A DNA stretch of 64,000 bases from JBBRHQ01 sp963720735 (GTDB lineage Bacteria > Actinomycetota > Thermoleophilia > Solirubrobacterales > 70-9), in NCBI GenBank assembly GCA_963720735.1, contig CAVRGL010000005.1, positions 1-64,000 on the forward strand. Direction: 5' to 3'. The translations under genes and the position numbers were made by a program. The notes under the pieces are model-generated. The model did not search any database, was not told the origin of the DNA, and saw nothing but the letters and a program-made list of their open reading frames with translations. Below, piece after piece: positions 1-9,756 of the stretch (within the stretch, counting starts at the first letter, position 1; the number at the start of each line of letters is the position of its first letter).

Positions 1-1088
1 CAGGCGAGGACGAAGTAGTCGCGGTGGACAGCCTCCTCGGCGGCGTGCGGGATCAGCTCCCGCACCTCCGGGCTCTTCATGCCCTTGATCCGCTCGACCT
101 CGTCCGAGGAGTAGTTGGCGATCCCCTTGCCGATCAGCTCCGCGCCGGAGGTCACCTCGACCGCGTCGCCGGCACCGAAGCTCCCCTCGACGCCGACGAT
201 CCCGACCGGCAGCAGGCTGGAGCCGCCCTCGCGCAGCATCCGGGCCGCCCCCTCGTCGACCGCAATCCGCCCGTGCGCAGGCTTCGCGTGCTTGAGCCAG
301 AGCTTGAAGCTCGAGCCCCGTCCCCCGCGGGCCGCGAATGCGGTGCCGACCGCCTCCCCCGCGGCCGCCTCCCGCAGCGTCCCCCGCACCGTCCCGTTGC
401 AGATCACCGCCCCGATCCCGGCTTCCGCGGCCATCACGGCCGCCGCCACCTTGCTGCGCATTCCTCCCGAGCCGAAGGCCGAGGTGCGGTCCCCGATCTC
501 CAGACCCTCGAGCTGCTCGGGGCGGCTCACCTCGCGTATCAGCTCGGCGCCCGGCTCGATCCGCGGGTCGGCGCTGTGCAGGCCGTCCATATCGGTGAGC
601 AGGACGAGCAGCCGGGCGTCGAGGAGGATCGCCACCTGCGCGGCGAGGAAGTCGTTGTCGCCGAAGGTGATCTCGTCGGTCGCCGTGGTGTCGTTCTCGT
701 TGACCACCGGCACCACCCCCCATTCGATCAGCCGACGCAGCGTCTGGCGGGCGTTGAGGTAGTTGGTTCGGGCGGCGATGTCGGAGGCGGTCAGCAACAC
801 CTGGGCGGCGTGGACCCCGTGGGCGTCGAGTCGCGACTCATAGGCACGGAAGAGATCGCCCTGGCCGATCGCCGAGGCCGCCTGGAGCTCGTCCATCGCG
901 GCCGGGCGCGAGGAGAGGCGCATCAGCCGGATCCCCCGGGCGATTGCGCCGGAAGTGACCATCACCACCCGCTCGCCGTCGGCCTCCAGCGTCGAGACCT
1001 GCTCGCAGACGCTGTCGAGGACGTCGGCGCGCAGCTCGCCGTCGTCGGCGGCGACGATCGATGAGCCGAGCTTGACGACCAGGGCCAT
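1..1088 (-). CDS. proB: Glutamate 5-kinase, C-terminus cut by the window edge
   Basis: ATP-dependent phosphorylation of glutamate to glutamyl-5-phosphate, the first step of proline synthesis in the cytosol. The reading frame begins with ATG at 1088 and stays open to base 1 (about 362 codons; the family is usually about 370). The N-terminal amino-acid kinase fold shows VVKLGSS near the start, then TSGA, NENDTT and TDMDGLH. The C-terminal part (GRIAVDEGA, then VGVEGSFGAGD and GKGIANYSS) is a PUA domain, as in the long bacterial form. It lies about 100 bases downstream of obgE, as in many Actinobacteria. The gap contains a short GGCGGC/GCCGCC hairpin (1162-1176). Only the last few residues are missing. 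Confidence 0.95.
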   Translation of the reverse strand, partial: MALVVKLGSSIVAADDGELRADVLDSVCEQVSTLEADGERVVMVTSGAIARGIRLMRLSSRPAAMDELQAASAIGQGDLFRAYESRLDAHGVHAAQVLLTASDIAARTNYLNARQTLRRLIEWGVVPVVNENDTTATDEITFGDNDFLAAQVAILLDARLLVLLTDMDGLHSADPRIEPGAELIREVSRPEQLEGLEIGDRTSAFGSGGMRSKVAAAVMAAEAGIGAVICNGTVRGTLREAAAGEAVGTAFAARGGRGSSFKLWLKHAKPAHGRIAVDEGAARMLREGGSSLLPVGIVGVEGSFGAGDAVEVTSGAELIGKGIANYSSDEVERIKGMKSPEVRELIPHAAEEAVHRDYFVLA

Positions 1089-1190
1089 GGCCGCCCAGTC
1101 TAGGAAGCGATGGCCCGCCGAGCGGGACGCGGCTCGCAGGCGCGGGAAACCTATTGTGCGCGGCGGCTTCGCCGCCTGTCCCCTAAACCC

Positions 1191-2481
1191 TCAGCCCGGG
1201 TGCAGCTCGAACTCGTGCTTGCCGATACGGACCTCGTCGCCCGGCTCGAAGCCGGCCGAGCGCAGCGCCGCGACCACCCCGATCTCGGTCAGGCGCTGCT
1301 CCAGATAGGAGAGCGCCTCCTCGTTGCCGAGGTCGTGGCGCTCGACCAGCAGCTCCACGCCCCGGCCGGTGACGCGGAAGGCGCCTTCGCCCTCGGCGAC
1401 GACGTCGTAGCCGCCCTCCCCGGCGGGCCGGTAGACGCGATGCTCGGCCTCGAAGCCCCCGGCGGGGCTCCGCCGGCGTCGAGGGCGGCTCCTCGGGCAT
1501 CGAGGCGACGATCCGCCGGCTCAGCTGCTGGAGGCCCTCCCCGGTTGCCGAGGAAACGGGCAGCACCGCGATCGCCCGCTCGCCGAGCCGCTTGCGCCAC
1601 TGCGCCGCGACCCGCTCCGCCTCCTCGGCACCGACGAGGTCGGACTTGGAGAGGACGACGATCTCGGGCACCCGATCGAGCCCGGCGCCGTAGGAGGCGA
1701 GCTCCCCGCGCACGGTCTCGTAGGCCGCGGCGGGGTCGCCCTCGCCGGGGGCGATGTCGACCAGGTGGACGAGGACCGCGCAGCGCTCGACGTGGGCGAG
1801 GAACTCGTGGCCCAGCCCGGCGCCGGCGGCGGCGCCCTCGATCAGCCCCGGGATGTCGGCGATCACCGCCTGGCGCTCGTCGGTCTCGATCGTCCCCAGG
1901 ACCGGCTCCACCGTCGTGAACGGGTAGTCGGCGATCTTCGGCGCGGCCCGGGTGAGGCGCGAGATCAGCGACGACTTGCCGGCGTTGGGGAGGCCGATCA
2001 GCCCCGCGTCGGCGAGCAACCGCAGGCGCAGCTCGATCCAGCCGGACTCGCCCTCCCCCCCGCGCTCGGCGAAGCGAGGCGCCTGGCGGGTCGAGGTCGC
2101 GAAGCGCTTGTTGCCGTGCCCGCCGCGTCCACCGTGGGCGACGATCGCCCGCTGGCCGGGTTCGGTCAGCTCGATCGCGGCCCCGTCGAGCGCGACGACC
2201 GAGGTCCCGGGCGCCACCGGGACCACCCGATCCTCTCCCCGTGCGCCCTGCCGGTTGGAACCCTCGCCATGGCGCCCCCTACCAGCCCGGAAGTGCTTGC
2301 CGCCACTCAGTGCAGCCAGGTCGCGCCGGGAGGTGTCGCAGGCGAGCACGACGCTGCCCCCGTGCCCGCCGTCGCCGCCGTCGGGCCCGCCCTTCGGCAC
2401 GTGGGCCTCGCGGCGAAACGAAACGCATCCGTTACCCCCACGCCCACCTTCGACGTAGATCTTCGCTCTGTCGTGGAGCAT
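1191..2481 (-). CDS. obgE: Obg/CgtA GTPase, apparent one-base frameshift before the C-terminal OCT domain
   Basis: Essential ribosome-associated GTPase of 50S maturation. The start chosen is the ATG giving MLHDRAKIYVEGG, which matches the family N-terminus. The glycine-rich Obg fold is followed by the G domain with G1 GLPNAGKSS, G3 DIPGLIEGA and G4 SKSD. After about residue 340 the open frame turns into Arg-rich nonsense and stops at 1183. In another frame the expected C-terminal domain is intact: GFEAEHRVYRP through GDEVRIGKHEFELHPG, stopping at 1191. Removing one G from the run at 1464-1467 restores a continuous protein of about 429 residues. An indel error is more likely than a real mutation, because the gene is essential and the downstream frame is perfectly conserved. 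Confidence 0.9.
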
Positions 2482-2571
2482 CGAGGGAGGGTGCCACAAG
2501 CTCCGACACCCGCGGTCCGGGCCACGGCGGGGTGGGCAGCGGAGACCCGCCGGCCCCTTGTCCTCGGAGCC

Positions 2572-2826
2572 CTAGTCCTCGGCGAGAACGCTGATCGTGC
2601 GGCCGCGCCGGGCCGGCTTGAAATCGACCACGCCGGCGCGGGTGGCGAAGATCGTGTGGTCGCGGCCGAGGCCGGTGCCCTCGCCGGGCCAGAAGCGGGT
2701 GCCGCGCTGGCGGACGATGATCTCGCCGCCGTTGACGCGCTGGCCGGCGAAGATCTTCACGCCGAGCATCTTCGGGTTGGAGTCGCGGCCGTTGCGGCTG
2801 GAGCCGAGTCCCTTCTTATGAGCCAT
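2572..2826 (-). CDS. rpmA: 50S ribosomal protein L27
   Basis: Small basic protein of the large ribosomal subunit near the peptidyl-transferase centre. Its 84 residues begin MAHKKGLGSSRNGRDS and contain GVKIFAGQ, IIVRQRGTRFWPG and GRDHTIFA, all family signatures. The start at 2826 overlaps the restored stop of rplU (2816-2818), so the two genes are probably translationally coupled. As the bases stand, the L21 frame runs straight into this gene without a stop, giving an artificial 263-residue fusion. The order rplU, rpmA, obgE, proB is the standard one. Confidence 0.96.
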   Translation of the reverse strand: MAHKKGLGSSRNGRDSNPKMLGVKIFAGQRVNGGEIIVRQRGTRFWPGEGTGLGRDHTIFATRAGVVDFKPARRGRTISVLAED

Positions 2827-3363
2827 CGCCGTCCTCCTTCTTCGGGGCCGGCTTGCGTGCCGCCGGCTTCTTCGCGGCGGGCTTCTTCGCGGCGGGCTTC
2901 GCCTTGGCCGCCGGCTTCTTCGGGCGGCGGGCTTCTTCGGGGCGGCCTTGCGCGCCGCCGGCTTCTTCGCCGGCGCCTTCGTCTCCGCCTCGGCCTTCAC
3001 CTCGGCGCCGGAGGCCTCGGGCTTCGCCTCGGTCTTCTTCGCGGCGGGCTTACGGGTCAGCATCTTCACCTCTGTGACCTCGAGGCGGGTCAGCTCCGAG
3101 CGGTGGCCGCCGCGTCGCCGGTAGCCCTTCTTGGCCTTGTACTTGAAGACCTTGATCTTCGGGCCGCGCAGGTGCTCGGCGACAGTCGCCTCCACCTTCA
3201 CCTTCTCGAGGCCCGAGCTGTCGGCGACGACCTCCTTGTCACGGAACATCACCGGGCGCAGGGTGACCTTGGCGCCCTCGTCCTCGGGCAGCCGATCGAC
3301 GAGCAGGGCGGTGCCCTTCTCGACCTTGTACTGCTTGCCTCCGCTTTCGATCACTGCGTACAT
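2816..3363 (-). CDS. rplU: 50S ribosomal protein L21 with Lys/Ala-rich tail, apparent frameshift in the tail
   Basis: The core of about 102 residues (MYAVIESGGKQYKVEKG, then GPKIKVFKYKAKKGYRRRGGHR) is a normal L21 that binds 23S rRNA. It carries a long low-complexity tail of AKKPAARKAAPKKPAA type. Near 2920-2923 the open frame changes from KKPAA repeats to Arg/Ser/Pro-rich text. In the neighbouring frame the KKPAA pattern continues and ends in KKEDGDGS with TAA at 2816-2818, overlapping the rpmA start. One missing base in a C/G-rich stretch explains this. As the sequence stands the frame reads through into L27 in phase. A true L21-L27 fusion is possible but unlikely. Confidence 0.92.
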
Positions 3364-3383
3364 GCTTCGCCGGCTGCTGGTCC

Positions 3384-5231
3384 TCAGTCGTCCGATTTCG
3401 CGGCGCGCGAACGGCCGCGACCACCTCGGCGGCCGCGGCGGCGCCTGCCAGAGCCGGGTGATTCTAGCTGCTCGGAGCCGTTCGGACCCGGGCCGGAGGA
3501 GCCGCCGCCGTTGCTCGACTCGACCCCCGGCAGCGAGGCCACGGCGGCCGCCCGCTCGACCCGCTCGATCCGCACCAGCTTGCGCTCGCCGACGAACGGA
3601 GCGCCGCCGCTGACGCTGACGATGTAGGAGTCGACCCGGGCGACGGCGTCGTCGGCGTTGTACATGTGAGGCTCCTCGATGCTGACCAGGACCTCCTCGC
3701 CGACCTTGAACGGCAGCGCCCGCTCCTCGATCTTCTCGCGGCTGCCCGACTCGATCAGCTCGAAGGTATCGATCGGCAGCGCCTCGCCGCCCTCGAAGTG
3801 GAACTGCTTGCCGGTCTCCTCCTCGAACTCGGCAAGGCCGCTCTCGGGATCGATCAGCTCCGCCGCGACCTTCGGCTGCACCCGGATCAGGAAGGCCTCC
3901 GGCTCCGGGTTCTCGGCGACGATGTCGTGCAGCTTGCGCAGGCCCTCGAGCGCCACGGTCTCGGCCGAGAGCACGACGCCCTCGCCCTCGCAGGTCGGGC
4001 AGCGGACCGTGAGGATCTCGCGGACTCCGTCGGTGACGTTCTGGCGGGTCATCTCGACCAGTCCCAGGGGCGAGACCTCGACCACGTAGCTCTTCGACTT
4101 GTCGGCGTCGAGCGCCTTGCGCAGCACCTGCAGGACCTTGTCCCGGTTGCGTGCGCGGGCCATGTCGATGAAGTCGATGACGATGATCCCGCCGATGTCG
4201 CGCAGCCTCAGCTGGCGCACCACCTCCTCGGCGGCCTCGGTGTTGACCTTGGTGATCGTCTCCTCGAGCCCGCCCTTGCCGCGGCCGGTGAAGCTGCCGC
4301 TGTTGACGTCGATCACGGTCAGCGCCTCGGCGTAGTCGATCACCAGGTAGCCGCCGGAGGGCAGATCGATCCGCCGGCTCAGGGTCGAGTTGATCTCCTC
4401 CTCGATCCCGTAGCGCTCGAACAGCGGTTTGGGGTCCTCGTAGAGCTCGACGCCCGAGACCAGCTCCGGCGCGGTGCGCTGGAAGAAGCTGGTCACCCGG
4501 TCGCGCTGCTTCGGAGAGTCGATGATCGCCTTCTCGAAGTCGCTGAGGAAGACGTCGCGCAGGACCCGGACCGAGAGATCGGCCTCCTGGAAGACCAGGG
4601 CCGGCGCCTTCACCTCCTCGATGCGGCGCTCGAGCACCTCGTTGAGCTTGTGCAGGTAGCCGATCTCGCGCACGAAGTCGGCCTTCTTGGCGCCGTGGGC
4701 AGCGGTGCGGACGATCAGCCCGCCCGGGCCCTTGTAGGTGCGGTCGACCATCTTGCGGAGCCGGTCGCGCTCCTTGTCCCCGAGCCGGCGGCTGACGCCG
4801 ACGCCGCTGCCCTGTGGCGCGTAGACCAGGTAGCGCCCGGCGATCGAGACGTTCATCGTCAGCCGCGCCCCCTTGGTCTTCAGCGGGTCCTTGACCACCT
4901 GGACGACGATCTCCTGCCCGGGCTTGATCAGCTCGTCGATCCGCCGGCCCTTGCCGCGGCCGCGGCGCGGGGCCTGCTCGCCCCCCGGAAGGAGGATCTC
5001 GTCGACGTGGAGGAAGCCGTTTCGCTCCAGCCCGATGTCGACGAACGCCGCCTCCATGCCGGGAAGGACGTTGTCGACCTTGCCCTTGTAGATGTTTCCT
5101 ACGATCGAGCGGCGGCCGCGGCGCTCGATGTAGAGCTCCGCCACCTCCCGCTTCGATCCCTGCTTCTTGGCTTCGAGCACGGCCACGCGGGTCTCGCCGC
5201 GGTCCGCGGAAACCAGGATTGTCTTCTTCAT
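3384..5231 (-). CDS. rng: Ribonuclease G/E family endoribonuclease
   Basis: Endonuclease of rRNA maturation and mRNA turnover. Its 615 residues begin MKKTILVSADRGETRVAVLE. The S1-like RNA-binding segment (VGNIYKGKVDNVLPGMEAAFVDIG) comes first. The catalytic DNase I-like part has VIDVNSGSFTG and IVIDFIDM, and CPTCEGEG is the zinc-link used for dimer formation. The length matches RNase G with a modest C-terminal extension rather than the long RNase E scaffold. The C-terminus ends in a basic GRRRRGRRGGRGRSR tail typical of RNA-binding extensions. Twenty bases separate its stop from the L21 start. The ATG at 5231 is the only reasonable start. Confidence 0.95.
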   Translation of the reverse strand: MKKTILVSADRGETRVAVLEAKKQGSKREVAELYIERRGRRSIVGNIYKGKVDNVLPGMEAAFVDIGLERNGFLHVDEILLPGGEQAPRRGRGKGRRIDELIKPGQEIVVQVVKDPLKTKGARLTMNVSIAGRYLVYAPQGSGVGVSRRLGDKERDRLRKMVDRTYKGPGGLIVRTAAHGAKKADFVREIGYLHKLNEVLERRIEEVKAPALVFQEADLSVRVLRDVFLSDFEKAIIDSPKQRDRVTSFFQRTAPELVSGVELYEDPKPLFERYGIEEEINSTLSRRIDLPSGGYLVIDYAEALTVIDVNSGSFTGRGKGGLEETITKVNTEAAEEVVRQLRLRDIGGIIVIDFIDMARARNRDKVLQVLRKALDADKSKSYVVEVSPLGLVEMTRQNVTDGVREILTVRCPTCEGEGVVLSAETVALEGLRKLHDIVAENPEPEAFLIRVQPKVAAELIDPESGLAEFEEETGKQFHFEGGEALPIDTFELIESGSREKIEERALPFKVGEEVLVSIEEPHMYNADDAVARVDSYIVSVSGGAPFVGERKLVRIERVERAAAVASLPGVESSNGGGSSGPGPNGSEQLESPGSGRRRRGRRGGRGRSRAAKSDD

Positions 5232-5253
5232 TTACCTCAGCTCAGTTGATGGG

Positions 5254-6450
5254 TCAGTACGCCCACCGGCTCTTCTGGCTGAGTCGCGCTTGCATGTGGA
5301 TGCTCTGCAGGATGCCCACCGCCAAAAAGGTGGCGATGACCGACGAGCCTCCGTAGCTCATCAGCGGCAATGGGATGCCGGTGATGGGCATGATTCCGAG
5401 GCTCATCCCGACATTGACGAAAACCTGGAACATCAGCATGGCGGCGAGGCCGCCTGCGACCAGGGTTCCGTACAAGTTCTTTGAGAGCGTCACGATCCGC
5501 AGCGCCCGCCAGACGAGCAGGGCGTAGAGGGACAGGACGAACGCGGCCCCCATGAACCCGTAGCGCTCGCCGATCACCGCGAAGATGAAGTCGGTATGGC
5601 GCTCGGGCACGAAGTCGAGCCGGGTCTGGGTGGCCTTGTCGCCACGGCCGGTCTTCTGACCGGAGCCGATAGCGATCTTGGCCTGATTCTGTTGGTATCC
5701 GGCGTCGCTTGGGTCCGCGCTGGGATGCAGAAAAGATGTAAGCCTTTCCTCCTGGTAGCCCTTCAGCACGGGTGTGCCGATCATCGGGGCGACCACGAGT
5801 ACGACAGTGACGATAGCGATGAAGCCGGCGCCGATGGCCGCGAAGTGCGTCCAGCGGATCCCCCCGAAGTACATCACCGCCAGCGTGATCACCCCGTAGA
5901 CGAGCGAGGTGCCGAGGTCCGGCTGCAGGAAAACGAGGGCCGCCGGGGCGAGCCCGAGGAACAGATATCGGGCCGTGCGCTGCACCTCGGAGCCCCTCCT
6001 GGCGCCGTCGATCACGAACCCGGCCAGGGCCAGCGCCAGCAGCACCTTGCCCAGCTCGGAGGGCTGGAAGCTGAAGAAGGGAAGGTCGAAGGAGCGCCGC
6101 GAGCCGCGCGCCGCGAAGCCGAAGACGAAGATCATCGAGACGCTGACGCAGAGGAAGGTGTAGATGCCGACCCGCAGCTCGCGGAAGCGCGAGTAGTCGA
6201 TCCGGGCGAGCAGCGCCATCCCGAGGATGCCGAGGCCGGCGTAGATCGCCTGGCGCTCGACGTAGTAGTAGCGGTCGCCGGGAACGTCGCCCAGGGTCGC
6301 CTGGTAGAGGGTGAAGACGCTGAACCCGACCAGGGCGACGGCGGCCACCGCCATCAACCCGTCGAGATAGGGCAGGCCGAGGCGCTCGGCGATGCTGGGC
6401 CGGGTGGTGAACGGCTCCGGGCGGGAGCGGGCTGCACGGGTCGCGTACAT
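5254..6450 (-). CDS. rodA: Rod-shape SEDS peptidoglycan glycosyltransferase RodA
   Basis: Polytopic membrane glycosyltransferase that polymerises lipid II during cell elongation, working with the transpeptidase PBP2 encoded just upstream. The 398-residue protein starts with the ATG at 6450, which shares one base with the PBP2 stop (TGATG). Family hallmarks include FQPSELGKVLLALALAGF, LQPDLGTSLVYGVI, a loop with ERHTDFIFAVIGERYGF, and the C-terminal GIPLPLMSYGGSS. About ten hydrophobic segments are visible. The open frame extends further upstream, but that part is the PBP2 gene read out of frame. It is probably co-transcribed with the mreBCD genes. Confidence 0.95.
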   Translation of the reverse strand: MYATRAARSRPEPFTTRPSIAERLGLPYLDGLMAVAAVALVGFSVFTLYQATLGDVPGDRYYYVERQAIYAGLGILGMALLARIDYSRFRELRVGIYTFLCVSVSMIFVFGFAARGSRRSFDLPFFSFQPSELGKVLLALALAGFVIDGARRGSEVQRTARYLFLGLAPAALVFLQPDLGTSLVYGVITLAVMYFGGIRWTHFAAIGAGFIAIVTVVLVVAPMIGTPVLKGYQEERLTSFLHPSADPSDAGYQQNQAKIAIGSGQKTGRGDKATQTRLDFVPERHTDFIFAVIGERYGFMGAAFVLSLYALLVWRALRIVTLSKNLYGTLVAGGLAAMLMFQVFVNVGMSLGIMPITGIPLPLMSYGGSSVIATFLAVGILQSIHMQARLSQKSRWAY

Positions 6451-8321
6451 CAGCCCGGGCTTCCCCCGTTTGGCCCGGCGGACCCGGTGGAGTGCTTGCC
6501 GTAGTAGGCGGAGAGGATCTGCAGCGCGGCCGGCGCGGCCGAGTCCGCCCCGAAGCCGCCCCGCTCGATCGTCACCGCGGTGACGATCTTCGGGTTCGGG
6601 TAGGGCGAGAGGACGATGTACCAGGACTGGTCGGGGTTCGGAGGCCGCTGGGCGGTGCCGGTCTTGCCGGCGACCGGAATCGGGAAGCCGCCGAAGACGC
6701 CATAGGAGGTGCCTCCCGGAGCCTGGGCGGCTTCGTGCAACCCCTCGAGGATCACCGAGCGGTACTCGGGCTTGACGTTGACGTGGCGCCGCGGCCCCGG
6801 GTCGATCTCCTGCACGACGCGGCCCGCCGGGTCGTCGACCTCCATGCCGACGTGGGGCGTGACCACGGTGCCGCCGTTGGCGACCGTCGCGTAGGCGATC
6901 GCCATCTGCAGCGGATTGGTCTGCAGGTCGGTCTGCCCGGTGGCGAGCTGGATGTTGTCCCCGGCCGACCAGGGCCGGTCGGTCAGACCCTTCCTGTAGA
7001 GGCGGTTGCGCCACTGCTGGGTCGGCAGCAGCCCGACCGCCTGCTCGGGGAGGTCGAGCCCGGTGGCACGGCCGATACCGAGCATGTGCGCCCACCTCTG
7101 CAGGGCACCGGTGTCCCACATCTTCAGCCCGAGCGTGTAGAAGAAGACGTCGGAGGAGACCTGCAGCGCCGGGACCAGGGTGAGAGCGCCGTATGCGGCG
7201 CCGCCGGCGTTCTGGAAGGACTCGCCCCCGACGGTCAGCGTGCCGCCGTCATAGATCGTCGTCGAGGGGGTGATGACGCCGCTGTTCAGCGCCGCCATCG
7301 AGGTGATCAGCTTGAAGGTCGAACCGGTCGGGTAGAGCCCCTGGGAGGCGCGGTCGGTGAGTGGGGCGGAGACCGGGTCGCGGAACAGGGTGTTGACCTG
7401 GCTCTGGGTCATCGGGTGGGTGAACACGGTCGGGTCGAAGGTCGGGTAGGAGCCCATCCCGAGGATCTGGCCGTTGTGGACGTTCATCGTCACGAATCCC
7501 CCCGGCAGGCCCCGGGCGGCCAGCGCCGCCTCCCCTGCGGCCTGCACGGTGGGGTCGATCGTCAGCTTCAGGTTGTCGCCGGGCTGCGGCGGCGTGTTGC
7601 TGATCTGCCCGCCGGGCGTCGGGACCCCGAGCGAGTCGACCTGGTTCTTGATCAGCCCCGGTAAGCCGCGCAGGAAGCGGTCATAGGAGTACTCCACCCC
7701 GCCCTTGCCGATCACGTCGCCGGGCTTCAGGCCGCGGTAGCGGGGCTCCTTCAGCTCCTTCGAGTCGATCTCGCCGACGCTGCCGACCAGATGGGCGGCA
7801 AGCGTCCCCTTCGGGTAGCGGCGGATGTAGACCGAGGCGATCTCGACCCCGGGGAACTGGGTGCGGTTCTCCTGCAGGTAGTAGACGAGGGTGTGGCCAA
7901 CGTCCTGACGCAGGGTGACGGGGGCGGTGCCGGAGACCTTGATCCCCTCGCGCAGCGTCTTTCGGACCTTGCGCAGCGAGCTGTGGGTGAGCTGGCCGAG
8001 GCGGGCCAGCTCGCGGCGGCGCTCCGCCGGGTCGGTGGGGAGCTTCTGCGGGTTCACCTGCAGGGCCAGCGAGGTCCGGTTCTCGACCAGCACCCCGCCG
8101 GACCGATCGACGATCTCACCGCGCGGCGCCGGGACGCGGACCTCCCGGGTGCGGTTGTTGTTCGCCTCGGCCAGGTACTTGTCGCCGGAGAGGACCTGGA
8201 GGAACCAGAGGCGGAAGAAGATCACCGCGAAGAGCACGAGCCCGACCGCGCCCATGACCGCGACCCGCAGGGCAAGGCCCGTGTTGAGCTGTGGCCGGCG
8301 TTCGTCGGAGCGGATGTACAT
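6450..8321 (-). CDS. mrdA: Penicillin-binding protein 2, elongation transpeptidase
   Basis: Class B penicillin-binding protein that crosslinks peptidoglycan in the lateral wall, paired with RodA. Its 623 residues begin with a short cytoplasmic tail and a single transmembrane anchor (VAVMGAVGLVLFAVIFFRLWFLQVL). A PBP dimerisation region and the transpeptidase domain follow. Active-site motifs are visible: SxxK as STFK in LYPTGSTFKLI, SxN-type SSD in LQVSSDVFFY, and KTG in VAGKTGTAQRP. Its stop overlaps the rodA start by one base and its start is seven bases from the mreD stop, so the set is one operon. Confidence 0.95.
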   Translation of the reverse strand: MYIRSDERRPQLNTGLALRVAVMGAVGLVLFAVIFFRLWFLQVLSGDKYLAEANNNRTREVRVPAPRGEIVDRSGGVLVENRTSLALQVNPQKLPTDPAERRRELARLGQLTHSSLRKVRKTLREGIKVSGTAPVTLRQDVGHTLVYYLQENRTQFPGVEIASVYIRRYPKGTLAAHLVGSVGEIDSKELKEPRYRGLKPGDVIGKGGVEYSYDRFLRGLPGLIKNQVDSLGVPTPGGQISNTPPQPGDNLKLTIDPTVQAAGEAALAARGLPGGFVTMNVHNGQILGMGSYPTFDPTVFTHPMTQSQVNTLFRDPVSAPLTDRASQGLYPTGSTFKLITSMAALNSGVITPSTTIYDGGTLTVGGESFQNAGGAAYGALTLVPALQVSSDVFFYTLGLKMWDTGALQRWAHMLGIGRATGLDLPEQAVGLLPTQQWRNRLYRKGLTDRPWSAGDNIQLATGQTDLQTNPLQMAIAYATVANGGTVVTPHVGMEVDDPAGRVVQEIDPGPRRHVNVKPEYRSVILEGLHEAAQAPGGTSYGVFGGFPIPVAGKTGTAQRPPNPDQSWYIVLSPYPNPKIVTAVTIERGGFGADSAAPAALQILSAYYGKHSTGSAGPNGGSPG

Positions 8322-8327
8322 CGCGCC

Positions 8328-8879
8328 CTACGCTCCCATCACCGTCGGACCGGGCGTGCGCCTGCGCACGGCCCGCTCGGTGATCAGCGCCGGCCGCAGC
8401 ACGCGGCGGATCCCCAGGAAGATCGGCCAGCCGAGGAAGAAGGCGAAGATGCTCTTCACGAGCACGTCGCGGATCACCAGCGGGCTCAGCGGGGCATCGA
8501 CGCCGAGCAGCAGCTGCACGGCCCCGAAACCGAGCTCGGCGACCAGCGTCAGACCCATGCAGAGCAGCGGCGGGGTCAGCGAGCTGGTGATGTCGAAGCG
8601 CTCCCGGTAGAGCCCCGCGAGGTAGCCGACCGAGAGCAGCACCAGCGAGGTCGCCCCGAGCGGGGCGACCAGCAGGCAGTCGATCAGCAACCCCACCGAG
8701 AACCCGCTGACGGCTCCGGTCATGCTCCCCCCGAGCAGCCCGAGCGATACGACCAGCGCCGGGAGGATGTCGGGGTTGACGTGCAGCAGCTCCACCTGGG
8801 AGAAGAAGGAGAGCTGCAGGAGGACCCCGGCGAAGACGATCAGCACCAGGCGAACCAGGATCTTCGGGGTGACGATCAT
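8328..8879 (-). CDS. mreD: Rod-shape determining membrane protein MreD
   Basis: Small integral membrane subunit of the elongasome linking MreC to RodA/PBP2. The 183-residue protein has five or six hydrophobic segments and the family pattern: VNPDILPALVVSLGLLGGS, then GFSVGLLIDCLLVAPLGATSL with the conserved GLLxD motif. Its ATG at 8879 overlaps the mreC stop (TGATG). Sequence conservation in MreD is low, so the call rests on both the motif and the exact position between mreC and PBP2. Confidence 0.93.
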   Translation of the reverse strand: MIVTPKILVRLVLIVFAGVLLQLSFFSQVELLHVNPDILPALVVSLGLLGGSMTGAVSGFSVGLLIDCLLVAPLGATSLVLLSVGYLAGLYRERFDITSSLTPPLLCMGLTLVAELGFGAVQLLLGVDAPLSPLVIRDVLVKSIFAFFLGWPIFLGIRRVLRPALITERAVRRRTPGPTVMGA

Positions 8880-9718
8880 CAGCGGTTGCCCCCGATCAGG
8901 ACCTGGAGCAGATCGAGCTCCCGCATGTCGGCGAACGGCCGCATGTGGACCGTCTGGCTCGCCTCCTGCTCGGCGATCGAGGCCTCGGTGATGCGCCCGA
9001 TCGGGATGTTGGGCGGGTAGCGAGATGAGAGGCCCTCTCCGCGCCAGCCCGCGGTGACCACGGTCTGACCCTTGCCGACCCGCTTCGAGGAGTCGAGGAA
9101 ATCGATCGAGAGGTCCTCGGGATTGCCGACCTCCGGCCGGATCACGCCCTCCACGCCGCTCGGGACGATCTTCCCCGTGACCGCGCTCGAGGGGTCGGTG
9201 ATCAGCCTCACCTGGGCGGTCGAGGAGGTCGCCGAGGCGACCGATCCGACCAGGCCGTCCCCGTTGATCACCGGGTCGTCCGTGCGGACCCCGTCCCCGG
9301 TGCCGACGTCGACCGTGACGCTCGAGTACCAGATGGTCGGCGAGCGGGCGATCACCCGACCGGTGACGGTGTGGTATCCGGAGGGGATGTCGGCCTTCAG
9401 CCCGACCAGCTTGCGCAGTTGCGCGTTCTCCTGGAGCGCCGCCTCGCTGGACGCCGCCTGCCGGCGAAGCTGCTGGACCTCGCTGCGCAGGCGGTCGTTT
9501 TCGCCGCGGGCGTCAAAGGTGTCATCGACCCAGTTGACCAGGTCCCGGGCAGGCTTCAGGGCCCGGTCGGCCACGTCCTGAAGCGGCCCGAACACGGTGC
9601 TCACGCCGCGCTGGAAGCCACCCGAGGTCTGAGCGTAGGTGACGGTCAGCAGCACGAAGGAGCTGATGACCAACAGCGCCAGGACCGCCCTACGGCGGCG
9701 AACTTGCTTTCGGTACAC
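8879..9718 (-). CDS. mreC: Rod-shape determining protein MreC
   Basis: Bitopic membrane protein that activates PBP2 and RodA from the outer face of the membrane. The start is GTG at 9718. Its 279 residues show an N-terminal anchor (AVLALLVISSFVLLTVTYA), a coiled-coil stretch (ENDRLRSEVQQLRRQAASSEAALQ region, residues about 70-100) and the beta-domain with VIARSPTIWYSSVTVDVG, VSSATSS-like turns and GxxxxR motifs. A 38-base gap separates it from mreB. Confidence 0.95.
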   Translation of the reverse strand: MYRKQVRRRRAVLALLVISSFVLLTVTYAQTSGGFQRGVSTVFGPLQDVADRALKPARDLVNWVDDTFDARGENDRLRSEVQQLRRQAASSEAALQENAQLRKLVGLKADIPSGYHTVTGRVIARSPTIWYSSVTVDVGTGDGVRTDDPVINGDGLVGSVASATSSTAQVRLITDPSSAVTGKIVPSGVEGVIRPEVGNPEDLSIDFLDSSKRVGKGQTVVTAGWRGEGLSSRYPPNIPIGRITEASIAEQEASQTVHMRPFADMRELDLLQVLIGGNR

Positions 9719-9756
9719 GGTTACGACCTAAATTGGAGGCTCGGGTTGAAGGCGGG

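Noticed and set aside
2572..3363. A genuine L21-L27 fusion protein
   Set aside because: The lysine-rich tail changes frame in the middle, and the neighbouring frame continues the KKPAA pattern to a TAA overlapping the L27 start. A one-base error explains it better.
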